A stretch of 46,309 nt of DNA from Sulfurimonadaceae bacterium (GTDB lineage Bacteria; Campylobacterota; Campylobacteria; Campylobacterales; Sulfurimonadaceae), in NCBI GenBank assembly GCA_016744905.1, contig JADGDM010000015.1, positions 2,981 through 49,289 on the forward strand. Reading direction: 5' to 3'. Under the pieces are notes generated by a model. It did not search any database. It worked only from the letters and a program-made list of their open reading frames with translations, and was not told the DNA's origin. The position numbers and the translations under genes were made by a program. This document shows, piece after piece, positions 16,263 to 24,471 of the stretch (position 1 is its first letter; every line of letters starts with the position of its first letter).

Positions 16263-16518
16263 GATTAATCCTTATAATTAACAGTAGAAGTATATGAGGA
16301 TGTTGGTTAAGTTGTCTTAATGATTTAAAATTAGTTTGACGATTTTAATAAGCTTTAAATATTACTTTAAACGTCAGGAGGTGAAGTCATCTCTCTTTTA
16401 GCTACAACCAAAAGAGAAAAGTAAAATGAATGTTTCGACCCAGGGTAAAACAATCAAATTAAACAAACTATACTCAATTAATTGAGCACAGCGGAAGTAT
16501 ATTCAGGAATAGTTAATC
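16263..16518. other. Intergenic stretch with an isolated perfect Shine-Dalgarno
   Basis: About 255 bp between the cytochrome c and FKBP genes, AT-rich, with no sizeable ORF. It contains AGGAGGTG (16377-16384, plus strand), followed 5 bases later by ATC and an 11-codon frame ending in TAA. A hairpin (TCTCTTTT/AAAAGAGA) follows. A short plus-strand frame of 19 codons begins with ATG at 16425. None is convincing as a gene. A small RNA is possible but unproven. Confidence 0.35.
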
Positions 16519-16543
16519 AAACATAAATTATTTCTTTATGTTT
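16519..16543 (-). terminator. Hairpin at the end of the FKBP gene
   Basis: A 9-bp perfect stem (AAACATAAA/TTTATGTTT) with a 7-nt loop overlaps the stop codon of the FKBP gene. It is AU-rich and thus weak, with no long U-run. Confidence 0.4.
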
Positions 16544-17276
16544 ATTTCTTAATCTCTAAAAGTTCAATTTCAAAAAGTAAAGTTGAATCAGGCCCAATCA
16601 TTTGACCTGCGCCACGTGGACCATAAGCCAATTTAGAAGGAATATAAAGTTCCCATTTTCCACCAACTTTCATCAGTTGAAGTGCTTCAGTCCAACCTGC
16701 GATTACGCCACCAACAGGGAAAGTAGCTGGTTCTCCACGATCAATTGAACTGTCAAATACTTTACCATCAATTAAAGTACCTCGATAATGTGTAACAACT
16801 GTATCACTCGCACTTGGTGTTGCACCAGATCCAGCTTTAACAACCTTGTACTGAAGACCTGAAGGAAGTGTTACTACACCCTCTTTAGCTTTGTTTGCCG
16901 CTAGAAATGCTTCACCTGCTTTAACATTTTCAGATCCAGCTGCTGCAGCTTCTTTCATCATTTTCTCTTGTGCTGCTTTTTGGAATTCCATCATTGCTGC
17001 TTGAGACTCTTGAGGTGTCATTTTAGGTGCTGTACCTGCTAATGCATCTTTAAGACCTAGTGTTAATGCATCTGCATCAATCATATCTTTAGTTTTAGCG
17101 ACTTGCATACCTACTTGAAGACCAATGCTGTAACCAACTTTTTGTGCTGCTGTACTTAATGCTGCTGCCTCTTTTTTAGGCTCAACTTTTTTTGTTTCAG
17201 TTTTTGTGTCATTACATGCACTCATACTTAAAACGATAGCACCTGCTGCGATTACTGATAATAATTTTTTACTCAA
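16542..17276 (-). CDS. FKBP-type peptidyl-prolyl isomerase lipoprotein (Mip/FkpA-like)
   Basis: Folding catalyst for exported proteins. I place the start at the TTG of 17274-17276, because AAAGGA lies 7 bases before it and the following residues form a lipoprotein signal (LSMSAC). The lipid cysteine is C21. Residues about 40-125 form the Mip-type helical dimerisation domain (KVGYSIGLQVGMQV). About 135-244 is the FKBP domain, with GLQYKVVKAGSGA, VVTHYRGTLIDGKVFDSS and the conserved GPRGAGQMIGPDSTLLFEIEL end. Length and order fit Mip/FkpA. It is a single gene with its own hairpin. The lipid anchor is a point of difference from the soluble FkpA. Confidence 0.9.
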   Translation of the reverse strand: MSKKLLSVIAAGAIVLSMSACNDTKTETKKVEPKKEAAALSTAAQKVGYSIGLQVGMQVAKTKDMIDADALTLGLKDALAGTAPKMTPQESQAAMMEFQKAAQEKMMKEAAAAGSENVKAGEAFLAANKAKEGVVTLPSGLQYKVVKAGSGATPSASDTVVTHYRGTLIDGKVFDSSIDRGEPATFPVGGVIAGWTEALQLMKVGGKWELYIPSKLAYGPRGAGQMIGPDSTLLFEIELLEIKK

Positions 17277-17346
17277 ATTTTTTTCCTTTTGATATTTATA
17301 TTTTCGGTGCAATTATACACAAGAAAGGTTACTAATTAACTTCGTA

Positions 17347-18105
17347 CTATTTTAAATAGTAATTAATCGAGTAACGCAGATCATCATCCATACTGTCCAT
17401 AGATGTCAACATCCATCTTAAGTATCCTGCATCATCTAAGGCCACATCAGCGATACGTTTACCCTTATGTTTACCAAATCTAAAGGTTGTCATTAAGATA
17501 GGTTGCGACGTCAATTCAACCAGTTTTTCAACAGGGTTTTCACCAGGATATGACTCTTGCACACTCGCACGTAACTTACTTAAAAAAAGTTTTAAAGTGA
17601 TAACATCACCAATAGCATCATGGGCTTTTACTTCTACACCCAAAGCCGCTTCTTCTTTTGGCTCATCTTTATATAGACCCATAGAGTAACGAAAATATTG
17701 AAGTTTGTGCATCTCTTCATCAGGATAAATGTGGCGCGCACAACGAAGTGTATCAATAGACTTCATCGAGAGTTCAAAACCCTCTTTTTTTAACATGCCA
17801 ATATCAAAAGGAGTGTTATGGATAATCATATAATTTTCAGGAGTATTCAGTTCTTGCAGACGTTTATATGCCGTAGTCTCGCTACATGCTGGCTTACCTT
17901 CAAGCATATCTGGGGTGATATGATGTACGGCCATTGCACCAAATTTAATGTCAATATTTGTGCTACAAAATTCATTATGAACCTCTATAGGTTCACCTGG
18001 ACTTAAAACAACAAAGCCCAGTTGAATTACTCTATCTTCTTCACTTGCACCTGTCGTTTCTGTATCTAAAATAATGTATTTTGCTTTTGCTTTTGCTTTT
18101 GCCAA
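17347..18105 (-). CDS. DEDDh 3'-5' exonuclease, ExoX-like
   Basis: 252 residues. The exonuclease domain has LDTETTG (Exo I, about residues 12-18), HNTPFDIGML (Exo II, about 95-104) and HDAIGDV (Exo III, near 163), giving the DEDDh set. The C-terminal part (about 200-250, FRFGKHKGKRIADVALDDAG) is the small domain found after such exonucleases in ExoX-like and DUF3820 proteins. The likely role is trimming DNA ends in repair. The start is a TTG with AAAGG 7-8 bases upstream. The first eight codons after it are a run of Ala-Lys encoded by a perfect hexanucleotide repeat, giving a basic tail. Confidence 0.85.
   Translation of the reverse strand: MAKAKAKAKYIILDTETTGASEEDRVIQLGFVVLSPGEPIEVHNEFCSTNIDIKFGAMAVHHITPDMLEGKPACSETTAYKRLQELNTPENYMIIHNTPFDIGMLKKEGFELSMKSIDTLRCARHIYPDEEMHKLQYFRYSMGLYKDEPKEEAALGVEVKAHDAIGDVITLKLFLSKLRASVQESYPGENPVEKLVELTSQPILMTTFRFGKHKGKRIADVALDDAGYLRWMLTSMDSMDDDLRYSINYYLK
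18079..18102. repeat. Hexanucleotide repeat (TTTTGC)4
   Basis: Four perfect units encode the Ala-Lys run at the N-terminus of the exonuclease. Gain or loss of a unit would stay in frame, so it would change tail length rather than switch the gene. Confidence 0.8.
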
Positions 18106-18150
18106 GAGAGTAACCTTTGTATTTATATAAAATGATTTTAAGGAATTATA

Positions 18151-18537
18151 TCAAAGGATATTTAGAAATGGCTCATGAACATAGTGTTTCAATACATATA
18201 AAAACATCTCGTTCATATATATTTCTATAAATTCATCTTCAATCTTCCAGACCTCATCAAAGCTACAAAAGCTCATCACCTGCCAAGACATCTTTTTTCC
18301 ATGGTATTCAAAAGAAGGAACCATAACTGGCTCATTAAGTTCCTCAAATAGTTTCATTATCATTGATTTTGATATATCATCACACTCATAATTAAACACC
18401 TGACATAGCTTTAAAACAGGGATATGTAGTTCTGCATCATTTTCATTAATATAGGTGTTGTAAAGAATATTTGCCAATTTAATAGCATCTTCACTCAAGT
18501 CTTGTATAATAATTTCTAAATCTATTTTGTTTTCCAT
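18151..18537 (-). CDS. Small cytoplasmic protein, unknown
   Basis: 128 residues, acidic, all-helical in appearance, without signal peptide, cysteine motif or membrane segment. I do not recognise a family. It lies 45 bp upstream of the exonuclease gene on the same strand with no terminator seen between them, so they could be one transcript. No good ribosome-binding site precedes the ATG. Confidence 0.6.
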   Translation of the reverse strand: MENKIDLEIIIQDLSEDAIKLANILYNTYINENDAELHIPVLKLCQVFNYECDDISKSMIMKLFEELNEPVMVPSFEYHGKKMSWQVMSFCSFDEVWKIEDEFIEIYMNEMFLYVLKHYVHEPFLNIL

Positions 18538-18675
18538 AGTTATATTTTACTACTGAAAATTTAACCAAAGATAAATAGTCAAAAAAATGTAATAATTTTT
18601 TCCTATTAAGTCTAATAAGTCTCTCATCAACTAAAAGATAAATCTATTTTAAATATAAATGACTACAATTTGCAC

Positions 18676-19317
18676 ATGAAAACATTAATCTTACTTTTAA
18701 ACTTACTCTACTCACTCAGCGCGCTAGAAATTACTCAAACACCTATTGTCTTTGATGAAGAACGTATAGCACTTTCTAAGGCTTACATACAGTCTCATTA
18801 TGGATTGAATGTCAAAAACATTAAAATCACTCCTAAAATTATCGTTTTACACTTTACGGCAGTAGATGATTTTAATGCCTCTTTTGAACGTTTAAATCCC
18901 ACCAAACTCTTTACAGACAGAAGCGATATCGCCGCCGCTGGCGCGCTGAATGTCTCAGCTCAATTTTTAGTACATAAAGATGGAAGCATTCATCAACTTA
19001 TGCCAAGTGATAGGTTTGCACGTCATGTTATCGGCTTAAATTACAGCAGTATTGGGATTGAGAATGTGGCGCGTAATGCCAACGCACTAACAAAAGAACA
19101 GATAAAGTCAAACATTTCTTTGGTCAAGCATCTTAAAGAGAAGCACCCAAGTATTGAGTACCTGATTGGACATGAAGAGTATCAATGTTTTGAAAACCAC
19201 AGATTGTGGTTGGAAAAAGACGCAGGATATAGAACAGAAAAAGATGACCCAGGGTTTTATTTTTTAAACAGTGTCAGAAAAGAGTTTCCTTCTCTTAAAA
19301 AAGCGCCTTGTACATAG
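18676..19317 (+). CDS. N-acetylmuramoyl-L-alanine amidase (Amidase_2)
   Basis: Cleaves the sugar-peptide link in peptidoglycan. 213 residues from the ATG at 18676; an in-frame TTG two codons earlier is a less likely start. A signal peptide (about 1-17) precedes the Amidase_2 fold. The first zinc histidine is in IIVLHFTA (near residue 57), with FLVHKDGSIHQL near 100, a conserved ARHVIGLNYSSIGIEN segment, and IGHEEY near 165. This places it with AmpD/AmiD-like enzymes acting in the periplasm. Further downstream on the same strand is a dipeptide epimerase, so peptidoglycan turnover may be a shared theme. It has two palindrome copies. Confidence 0.85.
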   Translation: MKTLILLLNLLYSLSALEITQTPIVFDEERIALSKAYIQSHYGLNVKNIKITPKIIVLHFTAVDDFNASFERLNPTKLFTDRSDIAAAGALNVSAQFLVHKDGSIHQLMPSDRFARHVIGLNYSSIGIENVARNANALTKEQIKSNISLVKHLKEKHPSIEYLIGHEEYQCFENHRLWLEKDAGYRTEKDDPGFYFLNSVRKEFPSLKKAPCT

Positions 19318-19319
19318 TT

Positions 19320-20330
19320 TTACTCATACACCAAATCCTCTCTCCATAAGGGGTGATGAAAATGTAGTCCATGATCACAAGTGTTTGAAACCACTGCGTC
19401 ATCAAAAGTAATACTTCCTATCTGTTGCCACTGTTTAACCCCATCAACTTCACTGCTACTAACAGAGATGTTAAAGACTAAGGTTTCATTTATATCCAGC
19501 ATAAACTCCTCACGAAAATCATCAACACCTAGCTTAGTTTGACCCTCTTGCGCATCTATTTTCATCCAGCGTGGTGTAAGGATATCTGCACTGCTCTCTT
19601 CACCAAGGTAAGAGATCTCATACAGTTGTCGCTCTCCTGAGTTAGAGTCTGCATCTGAAAAAGCACTCGCAACCTTAATGCCATAGGCCAGCGCGCCAAA
19701 GACACTACTGGTAAAACTGACTTCAGGGGCGTTGGTGAGTTCTACATCAGTAAAATATTCAGCCTTCGTTCCACCCAAATCATCAATTACAAAAAAGTTA
19801 GCACTTGGCGCACTGTGCAGTTCTAATTCGTTCATGCTTGGAAAAAGTTTTCCCGCCAATCCAAAGGCTCTATTTTCTCCACGTTTGGTATTGCTCATTG
19901 CTGAAGAGGCACGTCCGATAAGAAGTGCCTTAGATCCATTTTTAAAATACCCACCATAAGCGTTGTTGGTATCTATCTCCCACACACCACGCACACAGAC
20001 ACCATTAGGATGTGCCAACTTATCAAAGTGTTCTAAGACATCAGAATTATCACGCAGTGTACGCTGTGCATTTTTAAAGATAAGATCCACTGCCCCATCA
20101 AAAAGCTTTGAGTAAGCCACACTCTCTTGAGGATAGACCTCAACAGGGTCTGAAACAACTCGGTTCCAGACAGATTCGAACTGATTGAGCGCAGGAACAA
20201 ATTTTACAACCTCGGTATTTTCATTTACACGCACTTGCTCATCCTCCTGCACCTCACTGTTACATCCACTAAAGAGAAAAATGGATAAAATGCTACTTAT
20301 AAATATTGATTTCAAAATATAGCCTATCAT
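19320..20330 (-). CDS. Lipoprotein, possibly catalase-fold related
   Basis: 336 residues. Signal peptide with lipobox LFSGC (C23). The mature region has a long alpha/beta body with HPNGVCVRGVWEID, YFKNGSKALLIGRASSAMS and AFGLAGKLFPS (about 110-170), then FFVIDDLGGT. I recall this segment from proteobacterial proteins annotated as catalase-like, but no heme ligand tyrosine motif is clear, so this is a weak guess. It is convergent with the amidase gene (2 bases between stops) and divergent from a small ORF. Function unknown. Confidence 0.6.
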   Translation of the reverse strand: MIGYILKSIFISSILSIFLFSGCNSEVQEDEQVRVNENTEVVKFVPALNQFESVWNRVVSDPVEVYPQESVAYSKLFDGAVDLIFKNAQRTLRDNSDVLEHFDKLAHPNGVCVRGVWEIDTNNAYGGYFKNGSKALLIGRASSAMSNTKRGENRAFGLAGKLFPSMNELELHSAPSANFFVIDDLGGTKAEYFTDVELTNAPEVSFTSSVFGALAYGIKVASAFSDADSNSGERQLYEISYLGEESSADILTPRWMKIDAQEGQTKLGVDDFREEFMLDINETLVFNISVSSSEVDGVKQWQQIGSITFDDAVVSNTCDHGLHFHHPLWREDLVYE

Positions 20331-20376
20331 TATAATTTTAAATGATTATAGCCACTTAAAAAGAACAAGGATTTTC

Positions 20377-20541
20377 ATGTCATGGAGAATGACCTACAAC
20401 AACCTCAATGGTGCCGCTTGCTCAGCGCGTGGCATCGCACTTGGAAAAAGTAAAAAAGAGTTAGAAGCCTTGGCTGCTGATTTAAAAGAGACGATATCTA
20501 ATGTAAAAATTGAGAAGATTGAAGAGAAAAAAAATGATTGA
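20377..20541 (+). CDS. Small protein, 54 aa, unknown
   Basis: ATG to TGA of 54 codons, with AAGG 6 bases upstream, overlapping the start of the next gene by 8 bases. The product has a polar N-terminus (SWRMTYNNLNGAACSARG), then a helical Lys/Glu-rich tail (KKELEALAADLKET), suggesting a small soluble or coiled protein. The good ribosome-binding site and the overlap with the DUF819 gene support it as real. Confidence 0.65.
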   Translation: MSWRMTYNNLNGAACSARGIALGKSKKELEALAADLKETISNVKIEKIEEKKND

Positions 20542-21667
20542 TAACGCCTTACTTTATCTACTCTCTATTAGCTTTATAGCCCTGCTTTTCTCGTACTTTG
20601 AGTCAAAAAAAAGTTTCAAAATCTTTGACTATGTGCCTGCAGTTTTAATGACTTATGCGCTGTGTATGTTTTTGGCCAGTTTTGGTTTTTGGGAACAGAC
20701 CCAAGAGATTACAGATATTTATAAACTCACTAAAACAAATCTCTTACCTGCCATGCTCTTTTTAATGTTGATACAAATAGATATCAGAAGCTTTTTCTCT
20801 CTCGCACCCTCACTGCTTATTGCCTACGCTATTGCGATCTCTTCACTGCTTTTTGCCTTTACTTTAGTCTTTGTAAGTTTAGGGTTTGGAAGCAGTGACA
20901 TCGGTGTTTTTGCCACACTCAGTGGCTCATGGATGGGTGGAACCGCCAATATGCTCGCTATTAGTAGCGCGCTGGAAGTGGAAAAAGAGGCACTCTCTTT
21001 GGCCATCATCGTTGATACTGTCTTGTATGGATTTTGGTTGATGTTTTTACTCTCACTTGTACGCTTTGCACCGAGCTTTAACACGTGGACCAAGTCCAGT
21101 GCGCTGAGTCAAAAGATGGAAGGGATTGGTTGTGCTTGTACGATAGGACCAAAAAGATACTATCTATTTTTAGCCCTTGCCCTTTTTATCTCCCTTCTTT
21201 CTCAACTCATCTCAGGTTTGCTTCCAGATTTTTTAAGTACCACCTCTTACAATGTTATCATCGCCACACTCTTTGGATTAGGTTTTTCATTTACCCGTCT
21301 TAAAGAGATGAATGGTAGCAGTGATATTGCCAATACCATGCTTTTTATGTTGATCGCCCTCATCGCTTCACGTACCAGTTTTGAGCACTTTGAGAACATT
21401 GGTCTCTATGTTCTTGCTGGCGCACTGATACTTCTCATCCACGCCATCATTATGCTTATTGGTGCAAAGCTATTTAAACTCGATCTTTTTAGTATCGCCG
21501 TAGCCTCTTTGGCAAACATCGGGGGTGTTGCCAGCGCGCCACTACTTGCGGCGACCTTTCACAAGTCACTCATCGGAGTGGCCGTTATACTCGCTATTAT
21601 GGGTTATCTTATTGGCACCTTTGCGGGGCTTTTTCTTGCTTATATTTTAAAAGGAATTGCTGGATGA
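20534..21667 (+). CDS. DUF819 family membrane protein
   Basis: 377 residues from the ATG at 20534. An in-frame TTG at 20510 is less likely, as it lies within the upstream gene. It has about 11 hydrophobic segments and the family signature SWMGGTANMLAI (about residues 132-143). A second inverted-repeat-like half has ASLANIGGVASAPLLA (about 328-343). The fold resembles gluconate-permease-like transporters and the substrate is unknown. It overlaps the small gene before it and, by 4 bases (ATGA), the dipeptide epimerase after it, so it may carry that enzyme's substrate or product. Confidence 0.85.
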   Translation: MIDNALLYLLSISFIALLFSYFESKKSFKIFDYVPAVLMTYALCMFLASFGFWEQTQEITDIYKLTKTNLLPAMLFLMLIQIDIRSFFSLAPSLLIAYAIAISSLLFAFTLVFVSLGFGSSDIGVFATLSGSWMGGTANMLAISSALEVEKEALSLAIIVDTVLYGFWLMFLLSLVRFAPSFNTWTKSSALSQKMEGIGCACTIGPKRYYLFLALALFISLLSQLISGLLPDFLSTTSYNVIIATLFGLGFSFTRLKEMNGSSDIANTMLFMLIALIASRTSFEHFENIGLYVLAGALILLIHAIIMLIGAKLFKLDLFSIAVASLANIGGVASAPLLAATFHKSLIGVAVILAIMGYLIGTFAGLFLAYILKGIAG

Positions 21668-22707
21668 TTATTACTGATATTTTGATTGCAGAGATTAATA
21701 TTCCGCTACGCACGCCTTTTATTACTGCGCTCAGACGCGTGGATAATGCAGAGTCTTTGGAGATAAGGATTATAACCAACAGCGCGCTCATCGGAGTGAG
21801 TGAAGTCCCTGCAACCAAAGCGATTACAGGAGAGGATTTTGAGAGTATCAAGGAGAGCATAGCGCGCTATATAAAACCACAATTATTGGGGCAAAGTGTC
21901 AACACAAAACTACTAGAAGAGCTTCATAGCTGTTGTGAAGGGAGAAGTTCTGCTAAAGCGAGTATTGATATTGCGCTCTATGATCTTCTCGCTCAAGAGA
22001 AAAATCTCCCTCTTTATAGATACCTAGGTGGAGAGTATCAAAAATTAGAAACAGATGTCACCATCAGTCTCAACACACCTGAGGTTGTATTAAGTGACGC
22101 CAAAAAAGCACTTAAAAATGGTTTTGAATTACTCAAAGTCAAGCTTGGAGATGAAGAAGATCTGGAACGTTTAGAGATTTTAAGTAAACACCTACCAAAA
22201 ACACCACTCATTTTAGATGCCAACCAAGCATGGAGTAGAGAAAAAACTTTAACACTTTTATCACAAACAACACATAAAAATATTCTACTCATTGAACAAC
22301 CTGTTCAAAAAAATGAACTAAAGGCACTAAAAGATATCACATTGTCTTCTAAGATAGACATAATCGCAGATGAAAGTGCCTTTGATTTAAAAGAGATAAA
22401 ACACCTAGTAGAGCATCAAATATGCGACCTCATCAATATTAAACTCATGAAATGTGGAGGGATTTTTAAAGCCATTGAAATCATCAAATATTGCCAATCT
22501 AAAAATGTAAAATGTATGTTGGGTTCTATGTTAGAAACCCCTCAATCAATTGCCGCAGCCCTACATCTGGCCATGACATACAGCGACACCATCATCTATC
22601 TTGATTTAGATTCACCCCTTTTATATGAGAATATTCCACCCTATTACAATATAAGGTTTCATAAAAATATTTTATATCTTGATAAAATTAATAAACTTGG
22701 TATATAA
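21664..22707 (+). CDS. Dipeptide epimerase, enolase superfamily (L-Ala-D/L-Glu type)
   Basis: 347 residues. The N-terminal capping domain runs to about residue 115. The barrel carries KVKLG (Lys near 160), LILDANQAW (metal ligand Asp near 186), IEQPV (Glu near 212) and IIADESA (Asp near 237), followed by INIKLMKCGG with the second catalytic Lys. The final loops contain GSMLE. This matches L-Ala-D/L-Glu epimerases (YcjG/YkfB), which recycle the murein tripeptide, but other dipeptides are possible. The gene overlaps the DUF819 gene. It ends with a hydrophobic and basic tail (LDKINKLGI). Confidence 0.88.
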   Translation: MIITDILIAEINIPLRTPFITALRRVDNAESLEIRIITNSALIGVSEVPATKAITGEDFESIKESIARYIKPQLLGQSVNTKLLEELHSCCEGRSSAKASIDIALYDLLAQEKNLPLYRYLGGEYQKLETDVTISLNTPEVVLSDAKKALKNGFELLKVKLGDEEDLERLEILSKHLPKTPLILDANQAWSREKTLTLLSQTTHKNILLIEQPVQKNELKALKDITLSSKIDIIADESAFDLKEIKHLVEHQICDLINIKLMKCGGIFKAIEIIKYCQSKNVKCMLGSMLETPQSIAAALHLAMTYSDTIIYLDLDSPLLYENIPPYYNIRFHKNILYLDKINKLGI

Positions 22708-22740
22708 TATTTAACTTAATTTTTGTGATGTGAGAAAATA

Positions 22741-24414
22741 ATGAATAATATTAAAGATCTAATTCCCTTAACAAAACAGTTTACACTACTTTATGTGGAA
22801 GATGATCAGGATGTTCAAACGCAAACCTATGCTATGCTTAAAATTCTTTTTAAAGAAGTCGAGTGTGCCGATGATGGATTAGATGCCTTGGAAAAATATC
22901 GCCAAAAACCTTATGATATCGTTTTAACTGATCTTAAAATGCCTAAAATGGGTGGAATTGAGATGAGTAAGGTCATTCGTAATATTAATCGTCACCAGAT
23001 TATTGTTATTCTCTCAGCCCATAGTGATTCAGAACTTTTTCTAGACACTATCAGTCTTGGTGTTGATGGATTTATCCTCAAACCTATAGACGCCAATTCA
23101 TTTTTTCCTGTTATGGAAAAGGTCGCTCGAACTATTTACCTTAGTAAAGAAAATGAAGATTATAATAATCGATTAGAGACACTTGTTAAAAAGAAAACAG
23201 CGCAGATTATAGAAGAGTCACAAAAAGATCAACTAACTGGCTTATATAATCATCTCTCTCTCATGCAAGCGCTTAAAGAGAAAAAATCTCGTTCTCTTTT
23301 ACTTTTGAATATTGACCAATTTGGTCTCATCAATGATGTATATGGTTTTGATATGGGAGATGAAGTACTTAAATCAGTTTCAAATTCATTTATAGAAATG
23401 GCACTTCCAAAAAGTAAAATATTTAGACTTAGTGCCGATGAATTTGTCATTTTGATGGAAGAAAATTTAACAGCTGCGGTCAGTTGCGCTAAAAAAATAC
23501 TCACATACTTCTCTAAAAATAGCGTAGAGGTTGATGAATTAAGTATGAACATCTCCTTTAGTATTGGTCTTGATAGTAGTGATAATTCAGATATTTTAAA
23601 ACATGCAAAAATCGCCTTGCTTGATAGTAGAGAAGATGGAAGAAATAGCTTTAAAATTTTTACTGATGACACCAAATACCTCAGTACACAAAAGAACAAT
23701 CTAAAATGGATAAAAAAATTACAACTGGCTTTTAAAAATGATGAAGTACACTCTTTTTATCAACCCATAGTGAATAATAAAAACCAGCTAATCGAAAAGT
23801 ATGAGTGCCTTGTAAGAATTGTTAGTGATAAAGACATCTATGTTCCATATCATTTTTTAGGTGCCGCTAAACTTAGTGGAATGTTATCAACCATCACAAA
23901 AAGAATGATAGAAAAAAGTTTCCAATCTTTTAAAAATCATGATGCGGAACTCTCTTTAAATATCACAGATGAAGATCTAAAAAATAGCGACATGAGAAAA
24001 TTTCTACTCTCGCAGGTAAGAGCCTATAATGTAGAACCGTCTAAAGTCGTTTTAGAAATCTTAGAAAATATTGTCTCCCTCGATGAAGATACCGTTATCA
24101 ACGAACTTTTAAGTCTTAAAAAACTTGGTTTTAAAATTGCCATCGATGACTTTGGAGCAGAGGGTTCTAACTTCGCACGACTCCTTAAAATTGACCCTGA
24201 TTACCTCAAAATAGACGGGGCATTTATCAAAAATATTGCCACGGATACAAAAAGTATGTTGATTGTTGAGACCATCGTCACCTTCTGTCAAAAAGCAGGT
24301 ATTAAAACCATTGCTGAATATGTACACAATAAAGAGACACAAGAGATAGTAAATGCCCTTGGAATCGACTATTCACAGGGTTATTTTTTCTCTGAGCCAC
24401 TGCCTAAAATATAG
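22741..24414 (+). CDS. Response regulator with REC, degenerate GGDEF and EAL domains
   Basis: 557 residues. REC domain at about 12-130: the phosphoacceptor Asp is in IVLTDLKMP, with acidic VEDD and Lys in FILKPI. GGDEF at about 155-305: the site reads SADEF instead of GGDEF, so cyclase activity is unlikely. EAL at about 325-555: ECLVR replaces EALVR, but the catalytic residues appear intact (LNITDED, VLEILEN, IDDFGAEGSN, DYLKID, IAEYV, SQGYFF). The likely role is a phosphodiesterase tuned by phosphorylation, with GGDEF as a possible GTP-binding activator. No sensor kinase is adjacent. Confidence 0.88.
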   Translation: MNNIKDLIPLTKQFTLLYVEDDQDVQTQTYAMLKILFKEVECADDGLDALEKYRQKPYDIVLTDLKMPKMGGIEMSKVIRNINRHQIIVILSAHSDSELFLDTISLGVDGFILKPIDANSFFPVMEKVARTIYLSKENEDYNNRLETLVKKKTAQIIEESQKDQLTGLYNHLSLMQALKEKKSRSLLLLNIDQFGLINDVYGFDMGDEVLKSVSNSFIEMALPKSKIFRLSADEFVILMEENLTAAVSCAKKILTYFSKNSVEVDELSMNISFSIGLDSSDNSDILKHAKIALLDSREDGRNSFKIFTDDTKYLSTQKNNLKWIKKLQLAFKNDEVHSFYQPIVNNKNQLIEKYECLVRIVSDKDIYVPYHFLGAAKLSGMLSTITKRMIEKSFQSFKNHDAELSLNITDEDLKNSDMRKFLLSQVRAYNVEPSKVVLEILENIVSLDEDTVINELLSLKKLGFKIAIDDFGAEGSNFARLLKIDPDYLKIDGAFIKNIATDTKSMLIVETIVTFCQKAGIKTIAEYVHNKETQEIVNALGIDYSQGYFFSEPLPKI

Positions 24415-24420
24415 GGCAAC

Positions 24421-24440
24421 TTTAGCTTTTTTTGGCTAAA
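24421..24440 (+). terminator. Possible terminator between the EAL gene and the cob cluster
   Basis: TTTAGC and GCTAAA form a 6-bp stem with an 8-base U-rich loop, 6 bases after the EAL gene stop. It is weak. Confidence 0.3.
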
Positions 24441-24471
24441 CTTCATCACATTTAAATCATTAGGCTACCTC

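Noticed and set aside
18079-18102. Phase-variable switch at the exonuclease
   Set aside because: Unit length is six bases, so changes would not shift the frame.
24380-24471. GCCACTG near the EAL stop as a cobalamin riboswitch core
   Set aside because: It lies inside the EAL coding sequence and no B12-box-like partner or long leader is present.
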